A DNA stretch of 64,000 nt from Niabella beijingensis (GTDB lineage: Bacteria > Bacteroidota > Bacteroidia > Chitinophagales > Chitinophagaceae): positions 310,001 through 374,000 of the forward strand of contig NZ_JAIQDI010000001.1 in NCBI RefSeq assembly GCF_020034665.1, written 5' to 3'. Made by a program: the position numbers and the translations under genes. This document shows positions 53,507 through 61,926 of this stretch, piece after piece; position 1 is the stretch's first letter; every line of letters starts with the position of its first letter. The notes beneath the pieces are model-generated. The model did no database searches. It saw only the letters and a list, made by a program, of their open reading frames with translations, and was not told the origin of the DNA.

Positions 53507-54358
53507 ATGCAATTATTAAAAAACATGTCCCTGGCCCTGCTGATGGGTCTTGCGGCCACATTCTCCTACGCGCACGGACAAATAAAGCATTCAAAAACAA
53601 CAACGGTATCCATCCAGGGCAGTACGGAATCCTGCAAAGCGATGATCGAAAAAGCGGGAACACAGAAAAAGCTGTCCCGCTTAACATGGGATGCCGCTAC
53701 GCAAAAAGCGGCATTGGTCTATAACAGTCATGCCACGTCAAAAGACGCTGTCCTAAAACGGGTAGCACTTGCAGGGTTTGACAATGAGGGTTACAATGCA
53801 CCGGAGGAAACCTATCGCACACTACCCGCAACCTGCTGGTACAAGGGTGCACCGGAAGCCATGCAACCACATGCGGCCCATTCGGAAACACAGCAGAACG
53901 ATCCTTCCGCAAGATCCGCTGAAGCAACCGCTGCATCTGCATTAGAACCTTTGTACAAAGCCTATTTCAGCATTAATAGTGCCCTGGTACAATCAGATAG
54001 CAAAACGGTTGCTCAAAAAGCCGGTGAGCTGAACGGGCTGGTAAAAGCCGTAAAGATGGGTGCGTTGAACAATGATGAACACGAGGTATGGATGAGCGTT
54101 ATGAACGACCTGCAGAAACAGGCAGCAGCGCTTCAATCTGCCGGCAGCATTGAAAAACAGCGTGCCGCCTTTGCCCCGCTTTCCGGGACGGTCTATAAAC
54201 TGATAAAGGCCTCCAAACTGCCTTATAAAGTTTACTACAATCATTGCCCGATGTACAAAGGTGGTGCCAACTGGCTCAGTAATGAGCAGGGGATCAAAAA
54301 TCCTTACTATGGCTCAAAGATGATGACCTGCGGCTCCACCAGGGAAACGCTTCAGTAA
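53507..54358 (+). CDS. Exported HMA-like and DUF3347 copper-binding protein
   Basis: 283 residues from the ATG at 53507; the reading frame extends upstream to 53438 but that lies before the signal peptide. Signal peptide (LALLMGLAATFSYAHG), a heavy-metal-associated-like domain at about 30-95 (TVSIQGSTESCKAMIEKAG) where only one of the two usual Cys remains, a His-rich linker, and DUF3347 at about 140-283 with YYNHCPMYKGGANWLS and KMMTCGSTRETL, the copper-binding cysteine and Met/His clusters. It should bind or pass on copper in the periplasm. The neighbours support this. Confidence 0.85.
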   Translation: MQLLKNMSLALLMGLAATFSYAHGQIKHSKTTTVSIQGSTESCKAMIEKAGTQKKLSRLTWDAATQKAALVYNSHATSKDAVLKRVALAGFDNEGYNAPEETYRTLPATCWYKGAPEAMQPHAAHSETQQNDPSARSAEATAASALEPLYKAYFSINSALVQSDSKTVAQKAGELNGLVKAVKMGALNNDEHEVWMSVMNDLQKQAAALQSAGSIEKQRAAFAPLSGTVYKLIKASKLPYKVYYNHCPMYKGGANWLSNEQGIKNPYYGSKMMTCGSTRETLQ

Positions 54359-54387
54359 CAATCTTTCCTCATTCCAAAACAGCACTC

Positions 54388-54963
54388 ATGAAACAGTTAT
54401 TTCTATGGGGATGGATCGTTATAGCCCTTGCGGCCTGCAATGCCCCCGGCAGCACGAACAGCGGAACAGCGGCTGACTCCGTCAATCAAAAGGCAGCAAC
54501 AACCCCGCAGGACACCGCTGCAAAACAGGCTTTTTCCGCAGACGGGATCCTGAACGCCTATTTTGCACTGGGAACAGCCCTCTTTGAGGAGCAGCCGGCC
54601 GGCATTACCGATGCCGCGACAATGCTCGGGGAAAAGTTAAAGGTCCGGCATACAAGCGCACTTCCGGCGGCGCAGCAAAAGGAAATACAGGAGATCATTG
54701 AAGCCTCGGTGGAAAATGCGGAACACATTGCCGCAAGCAGGGACAAACCCGGTCACCAGCGGGAGCACTTTCAATTATTAAGCGATGACCTGTACGACCT
54801 GGTCAAAACAGCCGGTACTGGAAAGGTCATTTACAAATTCGTATGTCCGGCATCAAAAGACAAAAAAGAAACATCCTGGCTCAGCGATCAGCAACTGGTA
54901 AAAAATCCTTACACAGGAGCAGCCCACACTGATTGCGGCAACATCACAGAAACAATAAAATAA
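54388..54963 (+). CDS. DUF3347 lipoprotein
   Basis: 191 residues. Lipoprotein signal with lipobox LAAC (VIALAACNAPG). A low-complexity Ala/Gln/Ser linker is followed by a DUF3347 domain (ILNAYFALGTALFEEQPAG; YKFVCPASKDKKETSWLSDQ; HTDCGNITETIK). In this copy the CPMY of the paralogue becomes CPAS, yet the second Cys is kept. Anchored on the periplasmic side. The stop overlaps the next start by 1 bp. Confidence 0.83.
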   Translation: MKQLFLWGWIVIALAACNAPGSTNSGTAADSVNQKAATTPQDTAAKQAFSADGILNAYFALGTALFEEQPAGITDAATMLGEKLKVRHTSALPAAQQKEIQEIIEASVENAEHIAASRDKPGHQREHFQLLSDDLYDLVKTAGTGKVIYKFVCPASKDKKETSWLSDQQLVKNPYTGAAHTDCGNITETIK

Positions 54964-55442
54964 TGAAACCGTTCCGTATCGTGGTCGGCATCGTATTGCT
55001 GCTGGTGATTGGAGCGCAATTTGTTCCGCGGGCACCGGAGAACAGGGCAGCGGCAACAGCAGGCAGCTTTGCGGAACGCTTCCATCCTCCGGCAGCAGTA
55101 CTGCAGGTATTAACAGCCGCCTGCTTCGATTGCCACAGCAACAACACCCGCTATCCCTGGTATGCCAGGCTTCAGCCGGTAAACGCGTTTTTGGCCCGGC
55201 ACATCAAAAAGGGAAAGAAAAAGCTGAACTTTGATGAAGTGGCACAGTATGGCCTCCGAAAGCAACGCACGCAATTCAACGGCATCATAAATGCACTAAG
55301 CGATGGAACAATGCCGCTGCCTTCCTACAGAATGATACACGGTACGCTCAATGCCGGGGAAAAACAGGTGCTGATCCGCTATTTTACCGACCTCAAAGAC
55401 CGTATCGGGAAAAAGACAGGCATCAGCCAACCCGCCGGATAA
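54963..55442 (+). CDS. Heme-binding domain protein (CxxCH)
   Basis: 159 residues from the ATG at 54963; a frame reaching back to 54933 is not used. An N-terminal membrane anchor (IVVGIVLLLVIGAQFVP) is followed by a single c-type heme site CFDCHSNNTRYPWY near residue 54 and the Haem_bd family segment FNGIINALSDGTMPLPSYRMIHG. It sits between two copper genes and could pass electrons to or from the multicopper oxidase. The 1-bp overlap with DUF3347 shows coupling. Confidence 0.87.
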   Translation: MKPFRIVVGIVLLLVIGAQFVPRAPENRAAATAGSFAERFHPPAAVLQVLTAACFDCHSNNTRYPWYARLQPVNAFLARHIKKGKKKLNFDEVAQYGLRKQRTQFNGIINALSDGTMPLPSYRMIHGTLNAGEKQVLIRYFTDLKDRIGKKTGISQPAG

Positions 55443-55488
55443 TACTACAGACCACCAGGTTGAATTAACCTGATAAAGCAGACAGAAA

Positions 55489-57843
55489 ATGAAACAACAA
55501 CTAAAAATAGCAGGGTTCTTCTTACTCCTTACAATGGCGGTGTTGCACACAGCAGCGCAGCGCGTAAAGCGGTATGATCTCTATGTGACGGATACCATGG
55601 TAAATTATTCCGGTAAGCATAAAATGGCCATTGCCGTCAACGGGCAGATCCCCATGCCGACCCTGGAATTCACAGAAGGCGATACGGCGGAAATAATAGT
55701 GCACAACCGGCTTAAAGAGCCTACGGCGCTGCACTGGCACGGGGTGTTCCTTCCCAACAAAGAGGATGGTGTCCCCTATCTTACCCAGATGCCGATTGAC
55801 CCGGGTGCTACCTATACCTACCGGTTCCCGATCATTCAAAACGGTACCCACTGGTATCACAGCCATTATGGCTTCCAGGAGCAGATCGGCATGTATGGCT
55901 CGATGATCTTTCATAAAAAAACCGGAGACAGCACTTTCAGAAAAGGCATCGACAATCTTCCTTCTGTTCCGGTGATCCTGAGTGAATGGACCGACATTAT
56001 GCCACACAACATTCACCGGATGCTGCGCAATGCCAATGACTGGTCGGCCATAAAAAAGAACGCGGTACAAAGCTATGCCGAGGCAATAAAGGCCGGCCAT
56101 TTCAAAACCAAGCTGGTGAATGAATGGAAACGTATGCTGGCTATGGATGTCAGTGATGTGTATTACGATAAGATGCTGATCAACGGGAAGAATGAAAGCC
56201 AGCTCTCTCAATTTAAAGCAGGTGATAAAGTACGGCTGCAGCTTTCCAATGGCGGCGCATCCACTTATTTCTGGGTGCACTATGCCGGAGGAAAAATTAC
56301 CATCGTGGCCAATGACGGCAATGATGTGGAGCCTGTTGATGTGGACCGCTTTATTCTGCCGCCTTCAGAAACCATCGATATTGTGGTCACCATCCCGCAA
56401 CAGGGCACTTCCTACGAACTGCTGGCCACATCGGAAGACCGCACTAATGCAACTTCCCTCTTCATCGGTGAAGGCAAAAAACAGCTGGCCCAACCGCTCG
56501 GCCGGCTTAAGTATTTTGAAGGTATGAAGATGATGAACGGCATGATGCGGATGAACGGGAGCATGAATGACATGGGCATGGACATGAGTCTGCAGCAGAT
56601 GGATATGAATACGGTGATGTATCCCGAAATAAGCGGACCGGCCCTTTCGCCGAAAGAAAAAAGGAAGCAGCGGCAACATAAAGAGCAGGAGCAACCAGAT
56701 GGAAGCGCAACGGAGCACGCGGCACATCCGGCCAGCCATGAGGCCATGCAGGATCATGCAGCCAGGGAGCGGAAAGACAGTACGGCGGACCATGCGCAAC
56801 ATTCCATGCAGTCCGCTCCGGCAATGCCCCCGGCCATCGTTACACTCAACTACAACATGCTGAAAGCCCCGCGTAAAACGGTATTACCAGAAAACGCGCC
56901 GGTTAAGGAGCTGACGTTTACACTTACGGGGAATATGAACCGTTATGTGTGGAGCCTCGACAATAAAGTCGTTTCTGAGACAGATAAAATTCTGATCAAA
57001 AAAGGCGAGATCGTCCGTATTAAATTATACAACGCTTCCATGATGCGCCACCCGATGCATTTGCACGGACACGATTTCCGGGTGCTGAATGATAAAGGGG
57101 AATATGCCCCGCTGAAGAACGTGATCGACATCATGCCCATGGAAACCGATGTGATCGAGTTTGAGGCCAATGTGGAAGGCGACTGGTTTTTCCACTGTCA
57201 TATCCTCTATCATATGATGGCGGGGATGGGACGTATCTTTACCTACCAGGGGCAGGCCGCCAATCCCTACATTCCCAATCCGCAGAAAACCATCAAAAAG
57301 CTCTACCATGACGACCGGATGTTTTTCCTGATGGCAGAAAATGAATTTGCATCCAATGGCAATTTCGGGTCGGCCCTGTACCACAATACCCGCTGGGCGC
57401 TAAATGCCGAATGGCGGCTCGGATATACCGGAAGCAGGGGCCACGAGATAGAAGCCAACTTCGGCCGCTTCCTGGGGCAGATGCAGTGGTTCCGTCCTTT
57501 TGTCGGTATCGAATGGCGCTACAAGAAGGACAGCCATGAGGAACGGAATATGTTCGGACAGTCATTTAGCCACGACGGTAAAATGAGATACACGGTCGGC
57601 TTCGCCTATACCCTGCCCTGGCTGGTGGTGGTGCAAAGTCAGGTAGATAACCGGGGGATCGTACGCGTTGAATTAAGCAGGGAAGACATTCCGCTTACCC
57701 GGCGACTGAGGGGTTCCTTCTCTTTTGATACACAACGGGAGTACATGGGTGGCCTCCGGTATATCATTAACCGGAACCTCAGCGTATCCGCCAATTATAA
57801 TACCGAATACGGATTGGGTGGCGGACTGGTATTAACGTATTAA
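55489..57843 (+). CDS. Multicopper oxidase with C-terminal barrel-like domain
   Basis: 784 residues. Signal peptide (LLLTMAVLHTAAQ). Copper sites: HWHG at 82-85, HWYHSH at about 121-126, HPMHLHGHDF from 521 and HCHILYH from 569. A Met-rich stretch at about 346-384 (MKMMNGMMRMNGSMNDMGM) and a His-rich linker at 385-440 lie between, as in CopA-type enzymes that oxidise Cu(I). After residue 610 a beta-strand-rich region with alternating aromatic residues (WALNAEWRLGYTG, FVGIEWRYK, FAYTLPWLVVVQSQ) ends in an aromatic residue, YNTEYGLGGGLVLTY, which looks like a CopB-type outer-membrane barrel. The fusion joins oxidation and membrane anchoring. Confidence 0.88.
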   Translation: MKQQLKIAGFFLLLTMAVLHTAAQRVKRYDLYVTDTMVNYSGKHKMAIAVNGQIPMPTLEFTEGDTAEIIVHNRLKEPTALHWHGVFLPNKEDGVPYLTQMPIDPGATYTYRFPIIQNGTHWYHSHYGFQEQIGMYGSMIFHKKTGDSTFRKGIDNLPSVPVILSEWTDIMPHNIHRMLRNANDWSAIKKNAVQSYAEAIKAGHFKTKLVNEWKRMLAMDVSDVYYDKMLINGKNESQLSQFKAGDKVRLQLSNGGASTYFWVHYAGGKITIVANDGNDVEPVDVDRFILPPSETIDIVVTIPQQGTSYELLATSEDRTNATSLFIGEGKKQLAQPLGRLKYFEGMKMMNGMMRMNGSMNDMGMDMSLQQMDMNTVMYPEISGPALSPKEKRKQRQHKEQEQPDGSATEHAAHPASHEAMQDHAARERKDSTADHAQHSMQSAPAMPPAIVTLNYNMLKAPRKTVLPENAPVKELTFTLTGNMNRYVWSLDNKVVSETDKILIKKGEIVRIKLYNASMMRHPMHLHGHDFRVLNDKGEYAPLKNVIDIMPMETDVIEFEANVEGDWFFHCHILYHMMAGMGRIFTYQGQAANPYIPNPQKTIKKLYHDDRMFFLMAENEFASNGNFGSALYHNTRWALNAEWRLGYTGSRGHEIEANFGRFLGQMQWFRPFVGIEWRYKKDSHEERNMFGQSFSHDGKMRYTVGFAYTLPWLVVVQSQVDNRGIVRVELSREDIPLTRRLRGSFSFDTQREYMGGLRYIINRNLSVSANYNTEYGLGGGLVLTY

Positions 57844-57878
57844 TGGATCGTATTACATTCACGATAAAATAAATAAAT

Positions 57879-58307
57879 ATGAATACATTCAAACAATGGG
57901 GCATCTGCGCTCTCCTGCTTGTAATGGCGGCCTGCGGCAATCAGGCTGAAGAACAGAAAACCCTTCCTGCAGCCACCACAGCAGCGCCTGCGGTTTCGCC
58001 CGCGGCAACAACTGCCGCTTACAAAAAAGGGGACCCGGTTCCTTCTAACCTGGTATGTATGGTAAACAACGCCTTTATGGGCAAACAACAGATCGCGGTG
58101 CCACTGGAAGGCAGGACCTATTATGGCTGCTGCGAAATGTGCAGGGACCGTATCCCAAAGGACGCTGCGGTTCGGAAAGCAGTTGATCCGGCCACGGGAA
58201 AGACAGTGGACAAGGCTACAGCCTACATCGTGATCACCGGCGACAACGGGGAGGTCTCCTATTTTGAAAATGAAAATTCCTATAAAAAAACTGCTCCAAA
58301 TCAATAA
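57879..58307 (+). CDS. Cysteine-rich lipoprotein of the copper cluster
   Basis: 142 residues. Lipobox MAAC (LLLVMAACGNQ), an Ala/Thr/Pro linker, and a domain with SNLVCMVNNAFMGKQQ and TYYGCCEMCRDRIP. The CM...YYGCCEMC pattern resembles TRASH-type metal-binding treble clefts. It is likely a periplasmic copper chaperone; the link rests on its position after the multicopper oxidase. Confidence 0.8.
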   Translation: MNTFKQWGICALLLVMAACGNQAEEQKTLPAATTAAPAVSPAATTAAYKKGDPVPSNLVCMVNNAFMGKQQIAVPLEGRTYYGCCEMCRDRIPKDAAVRKAVDPATGKTVDKATAYIVITGDNGEVSYFENENSYKKTAPNQ

Positions 58308-58406
58308 AAGCAACCGGCTGTTACTTAAAACTTTTCCGCGCGGATCCGAATGGTTATGAAATTGTCATATTTGTTGTACACCAATATTTTTTATCAATTA
58401 TCCTAT

Positions 58407-58414
58407 TATTTTTG
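58407..58414 (+). promoter_or_regulatory. -7 element of the YceI gene
   Basis: TATTTTTG fits TAnnTTTG exactly, 28 nt before the ATG. No TTTG at the usual spacing upstream. Confidence 0.45.
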
Positions 58415-58442
58415 TGGGCAATATTAAAAAATAAGCGTATTT

Positions 58443-59114
58443 ATGAAGCAAACAATTTCAATCCTCAGCCTCACATTATTGTTGGCTGCCTGTGGCGATG
58501 CATCGAGTGACCAGGCAAAAACCGAAGAGAAAAAGGAAGCAGCAGCGGCTACCGGAAGTTCTTATGTTATCGATACTGTTGCCACTACTGTTGACTGGAA
58601 AGCTACCCACAAAGGAGGCCTCGCTCCCCGTTTTGGGATTATCAGTGTAAACGATGGCTCCCTCTCTGTAGAGAACGGCGCCGTTACAGGTGGTAACTTC
58701 ACCGTAAATGTAGCCGGCTTAAAAGTAGACTCGGCATCTGTAACAGAGCCCGACAAAAAACCTGCAGACCTGGAAGCGCATCTGAAAAGTCCTGACTTTT
58801 TTGATGTAGCCAAATATCCGCAGGCCAAATTTGTGATCACCAAAGTGGCGCCTTACGACAGCACACAACAAAAAAGCCTGCTGCCCGGAGCTACCAACCT
58901 GATCAGCGGGAACCTTACTTTAAAAGACAGCACCCTGAATGTTACCTTCCCCGCACAGGTGACCATTACAGACAATGAAGTTGTTGCCCGCGCTAAATTC
59001 ACGATCGACCGTACTGCATGGGGCATTCACTACAAAACAGAAGGCAGTCCTGAGAACTGGGTGATCAGTAAAGATGTGGAAGTAGGTTTCAACCTGAAAG
59101 CAGCAAAGAAGTAA
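58443..59114 (+). CDS. YceI family lipoprotein
   Basis: 223 residues. Lipobox LAAC (LLLAACGDAS) and a YceI barrel: SSYVIDTVATTVDWKATHKGG, NFTVNVAGLKVDS, LKSPDFFDVAKYPQAKFVI and FTIDRTAWGIHY. Members bind isoprenoids or long-chain amphiphiles in the periplasm. It has its own -7 element, so it may be expressed apart from the copper genes. A strong terminator follows. Confidence 0.92.
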   Translation: MKQTISILSLTLLLAACGDASSDQAKTEEKKEAAAATGSSYVIDTVATTVDWKATHKGGLAPRFGIISVNDGSLSVENGAVTGGNFTVNVAGLKVDSASVTEPDKKPADLEAHLKSPDFFDVAKYPQAKFVITKVAPYDSTQQKSLLPGATNLISGNLTLKDSTLNVTFPAQVTITDNEVVARAKFTIDRTAWGIHYKTEGSPENWVISKDVEVGFNLKAAKK

Positions 59115-59237
59115 ACGTGAACTCAGCGATGAATAGAAAACAGTAAAAACCAACAGGGGCACCACTGTCAGGAACTTCCTTAAACAGGAATATTGACCTT
59201 TTGCTCCTTCTTTCACTATTCATTACACAATATCAGC

Positions 59238-59270
59238 AAAGAGGCTGTCTTGAAACAAGGCAGCCTCTTT
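59238..59270. terminator. Bidirectional terminator between YceI and DUF417
   Basis: A 15-bp stem with one G-U pair (59238-59252 with 59256-59270), loop AAA, with AAA on one side and TTT on the other. Serves both convergent genes. Confidence 0.8.
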
Positions 59271-59303
59271 CCATTCCGGTGGTCGGATCAGAGATCATTC
59301 CAA

Positions 59304-59882
59304 TCAGGGGCGCCGTCGCTTCAAAACCCGCTCTGCCGCCTCCGAAGCCACGATCAGTCCGCCCACCATCATGATGATATCTTTTACCACCAGTCTGCCT
59401 GCGCCGGATAAAAAAGGGAATCCCGCATGCGGTGTTGGTGCATCACCACCCAGCGCCGGCACATAGGCTTCCGGCGTCGTTACCAGGAAGGTCAAAGTAA
59501 CAAGCGCCATACCAACGGTCAGCAGTCCTCCCGCAACGCCGGTACGGGGAAACCAGATACCGGCCAGGGTCAGACATCCGATCAGGATAATGAAAGCTCC
59601 GAGCCCGTAAGAAAAAACATAGGTTCCGTTCTCGCGGTGCCACTGGATATTCCTGTTTACCACCTGCCCTTCCGGATTTTTGTACGCTTTGTATGCAGGT
59701 GGTGGGTTTTTGTAAAAGAACTGGAACAATGGGCTGTTGGCCACAAAGGGCACGATACCATCCGCCTCATACTGGAACGCCTTTAGTCCGCCGATCCAGG
59801 CCATCACTATAAAAACAGCGATGCGCATCAGGTTCACAAAACCGGAACGGCCCTGCACTAAAAAGGAAAGAAGTCGGTTCAT
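59304..59882 (-). CDS. DUF417 family membrane protein (RclC/YkgB-like)
   Basis: 192 residues with four membrane helices (LMRIAVFIVMAWIGGLK, YGLGAFIILIGCLTLAGIW, GLLTVGMALVTLTFLV, DIIMMVGGLIVAS) and a conserved WIGGLKAFQYEADGIVPFVANSP, the hallmark of DUF417. In E. coli the family member RclC belongs to the reactive-chlorine operon controlled by the AraC-type RclR. An AraC-type gene lies 76 bp upstream here on the same strand, so the pair is similar in layout. Confidence 0.87.
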   Translation of the reverse strand: MNRLLSFLVQGRSGFVNLMRIAVFIVMAWIGGLKAFQYEADGIVPFVANSPLFQFFYKNPPPAYKAYKNPEGQVVNRNIQWHRENGTYVFSYGLGAFIILIGCLTLAGIWFPRTGVAGGLLTVGMALVTLTFLVTTPEAYVPALGGDAPTPHAGFPFLSGAGRLVVKDIIMMVGGLIVASEAAERVLKRRRP

Positions 59883-59958
59883 ATTGCTGCGTTTAAAGGC
59901 TCCAAAAATAAACCGTCCTTACCACCGGGAACATGGACAGACCCGGCTTTTCGATAGA

Positions 59959-60786
59959 TTATTTTGCCACGATGGAGATACCTGTTTGCTCCCGGAAATA
60001 GGATGGTGCGCAGCCTGTATGTTTTTTAAAATACCGGCTGAAGTAAAACACATCTTCAAACTCCAGTTCCGCGGCAATCTCTTTGATCGATTTACGAGTG
60101 AGATGCAGCAGCCGTTTGGCTTCGAGGATCACCCGGTCCTGGATCAGCTGCGAGGGCGTTTTGCCAAACCGGTGCCGTATTTTTTTACTAAAACTGTCTG
60201 CAGACAATGAAAGCTGTGCCGCATAAAAAGCCGGGCTCCGCTCGGTAAGATAATAGCGTTCCAGCAGCTGTTGAAAATCACGGTCGCCTTCCCGGGTTTT
60301 CACCGCGTCTTTTTCCAGCTGTGCTTTTTTCTCCCGGCTGCACAGGGCCAGCAGCAACTGGAGATAGGCCTTAAGTACAGCAACTGAATAGTCGCCGCCG
60401 GTTCTTTGCTCTTTTTTAATTTTTGAAAACACTGTACCTACTTCAGCAAACACAGCCGGTGCCAGCCGCACCTGCGGACTCAGGTAAACATTATTAAACA
60501 GCAGTCCGTTACAGGCTACTTCTTCCTTATGATATTCGATACAATAAAAATCGCCGTGAAATTGCAGCAGCTCCATTTCCCTTGCAGCTGCGCCCTTCCA
60601 TTGAAAATGCTGGTAAGGTGTTAAAAATAATACCGTGCAACCGGAACATTTATAAGCCGTCAGATCCACGCTGAAGCGGCCGGGACCTTCAAATGCGATC
60701 AGCTGGTAAAAAGCAGAAGGTTGCGGATTGCGGAAAGCGCTGCCTTTTTGTTTGCCGATCCTTAAATGGGGCTCTTCTTTTTTCAA
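59959..60786 (-). CDS. AraC family transcriptional regulator
   Basis: 275 residues. C-terminal double helix-turn-helix (about 175-270) with LSLSADSFSKKIRHRFGKTPSQLI and LEFEDVFYFSRYFKKHTGCAPSYFRE, read here in part. N-terminal half is a cupin-like sensor (TAYKCSGCTVLFLTP, two Cys) of a type that could bind a ligand or be oxidised. It precedes the DUF417 gene on the same strand and may control it. Confidence 0.9.
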   Translation of the reverse strand: MKKEEPHLRIGKQKGSAFRNPQPSAFYQLIAFEGPGRFSVDLTAYKCSGCTVLFLTPYQHFQWKGAAAREMELLQFHGDFYCIEYHKEEVACNGLLFNNVYLSPQVRLAPAVFAEVGTVFSKIKKEQRTGGDYSVAVLKAYLQLLLALCSREKKAQLEKDAVKTREGDRDFQQLLERYYLTERSPAFYAAQLSLSADSFSKKIRHRFGKTPSQLIQDRVILEAKRLLHLTRKSIKEIAAELEFEDVFYFSRYFKKHTGCAPSYFREQTGISIVAK

Positions 60787-60841
60787 TGTTGCAGTATTTA
60801 TAATGCCGTTTGTATCACAGACAACGGCTGCAATTACAGGA

Positions 60842-61171
60842 TCAGTGTGTCGAAACAGCTTTCAGCCCAACAATCGAGGCGATCAGTGTGGTAATAAAAA
60901 ACAAGCGCCAGAAAGTAGCCGGCTCTTTAAATACAAGAATGCCCATCAGCGCCGCGCCCACCGCTCCGATGCCCGTCCACACAGCATAGGCCGTGCCAAT
61001 GGGCAGGGTCTGTATCGCCTTCATCAGCAGCAGCATGCTCACGGTTATCGAAACCAGGAAACCGGCATACCACCAATACACCTCCGCTCCTGTAGCCTCC
61101 TTGGCCTTCCCCAGGCAGGAGGTAAATGCCACTTCAAACAATCCCGCAATGATCAGAATAATCCAGTTCAT
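60842..61171 (-). CDS. SMR-family exporter (Gdx/SugE subtype)
   Basis: 109 residues with four helices. The Glu in IAGLFEVAFTSCLGKA is the proton/substrate site, and GTAYAVWTGIGAVGAALMGIL is the hallmark of the family. The WTGIGAVG run fits the SugE/Gdx subgroup, which exports guanidinium, better than EmrE. No guanidine riboswitch was found in the short gap upstream. It is on the same strand as Crp and AraC genes. Confidence 0.87.
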   Translation of the reverse strand: MNWIILIIAGLFEVAFTSCLGKAKEATGAEVYWWYAGFLVSITVSMLLLMKAIQTLPIGTAYAVWTGIGAVGAALMGILVFKEPATFWRLFFITTLIASIVGLKAVSTH

Positions 61172-61245
61172 ATATTTTTAATTTACGGCAAAGTTCCGCC
61201 GTTCTGCCGGATTAAAATTTTACAAATGATAAATAACGCAACGCC

Positions 61246-61809
61246 CTAACGGATATCCGAGCGGATCCGGCTTAAGCTGACCTGCGTAATGCCGAGATAG
61301 GAAGCAATATGACACAGAGGGACCCGTTGCAGCAGGTAGGCATTTTCTTCCAGCAGTTCTTTATACCGCTGCGCTGCCGTACGGAACTGACGGGAGATCA
61401 GCCGCTCTTCCGTTTTGATCAGTTCCTTTTCTGCAAACTTCCGGCCCCAGTTGGCAATGTGCAGGTCTTCCTGGTACAACCGTTGCAGGGCTTCCGTCTT
61501 CAGTTCGTACAGGATACAGGGTTCCAGTAATTCAATATTCTCATAGCCGGCTTTGCCCGCCACATAGCTGTTCATGGATACGATGGTCTCCCCTTCACTT
61601 CCAAACCAGAAAGTGATCTCATGTTCCTCCGTATGCGCATAGGCCCGGACGATACCGGTTTTTATAAAATATAAATTCCGCTCGATTTTTCCGGCCCGCA
61701 TCAGCAGGTGGTTCTTTGCAAATGCGGTTTCACGTACCTGCTCCATAATTTTTTCCAGGGAAGCATCCGGAAGAGGAGCTACCTGTTGTACGATCTGTAT
61801 CAGCTGCAT
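61246..61809 (-). CDS. Crp/Fnr-family regulator
   Basis: 187 residues. Cyclic-nucleotide-binding-like barrel (about 20-120; NLYFIKTGIVRAYAH, GYENIELLEP) and a C-terminal HTH (LQRVPLCHIASYLGITQVSLSRIRS). No FNR-type N-terminal cysteines, so it is not an oxygen sensor by cluster. It is the first gene of the Crp-SMR-AraC-DUF417 run. The usual Arg and Glu of the cAMP site are not clear, so the ligand is uncertain. Confidence 0.87.
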   Translation of the reverse strand: MQLIQIVQQVAPLPDASLEKIMEQVRETAFAKNHLLMRAGKIERNLYFIKTGIVRAYAHTEEHEITFWFGSEGETIVSMNSYVAGKAGYENIELLEPCILYELKTEALQRLYQEDLHIANWGRKFAEKELIKTEERLISRQFRTAAQRYKELLEENAYLLQRVPLCHIASYLGITQVSLSRIRSDIR

Positions 61810-61877
61810 CTTGTGTTTGATCGGTGTACAGCGCCTAAATTAAACATTTTTTCTTCACGGGTCGCGGACAAATAAAA

Positions 61878-61907
61878 AAAGCTGCTCCGGAAAACCGGAG
61901 CAGCTTT
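61878..61907 (-). terminator. Terminator of rpsA
   Basis: A 13-bp perfect stem (61878-61890 with 61895-61907), loop TTTT on the minus strand, and a T-rich tail from the A-run 61874-61880. Confidence 0.85.
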
Positions 61908-61926
61908 AATATCAGAAAAAGGAAAA

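Noticed and set aside
61172..61245. Guanidine riboswitch before the SugE-like exporter
   Set aside because: The gap is only 74 bp and none of the known guanidine riboswitch elements was recognisable.
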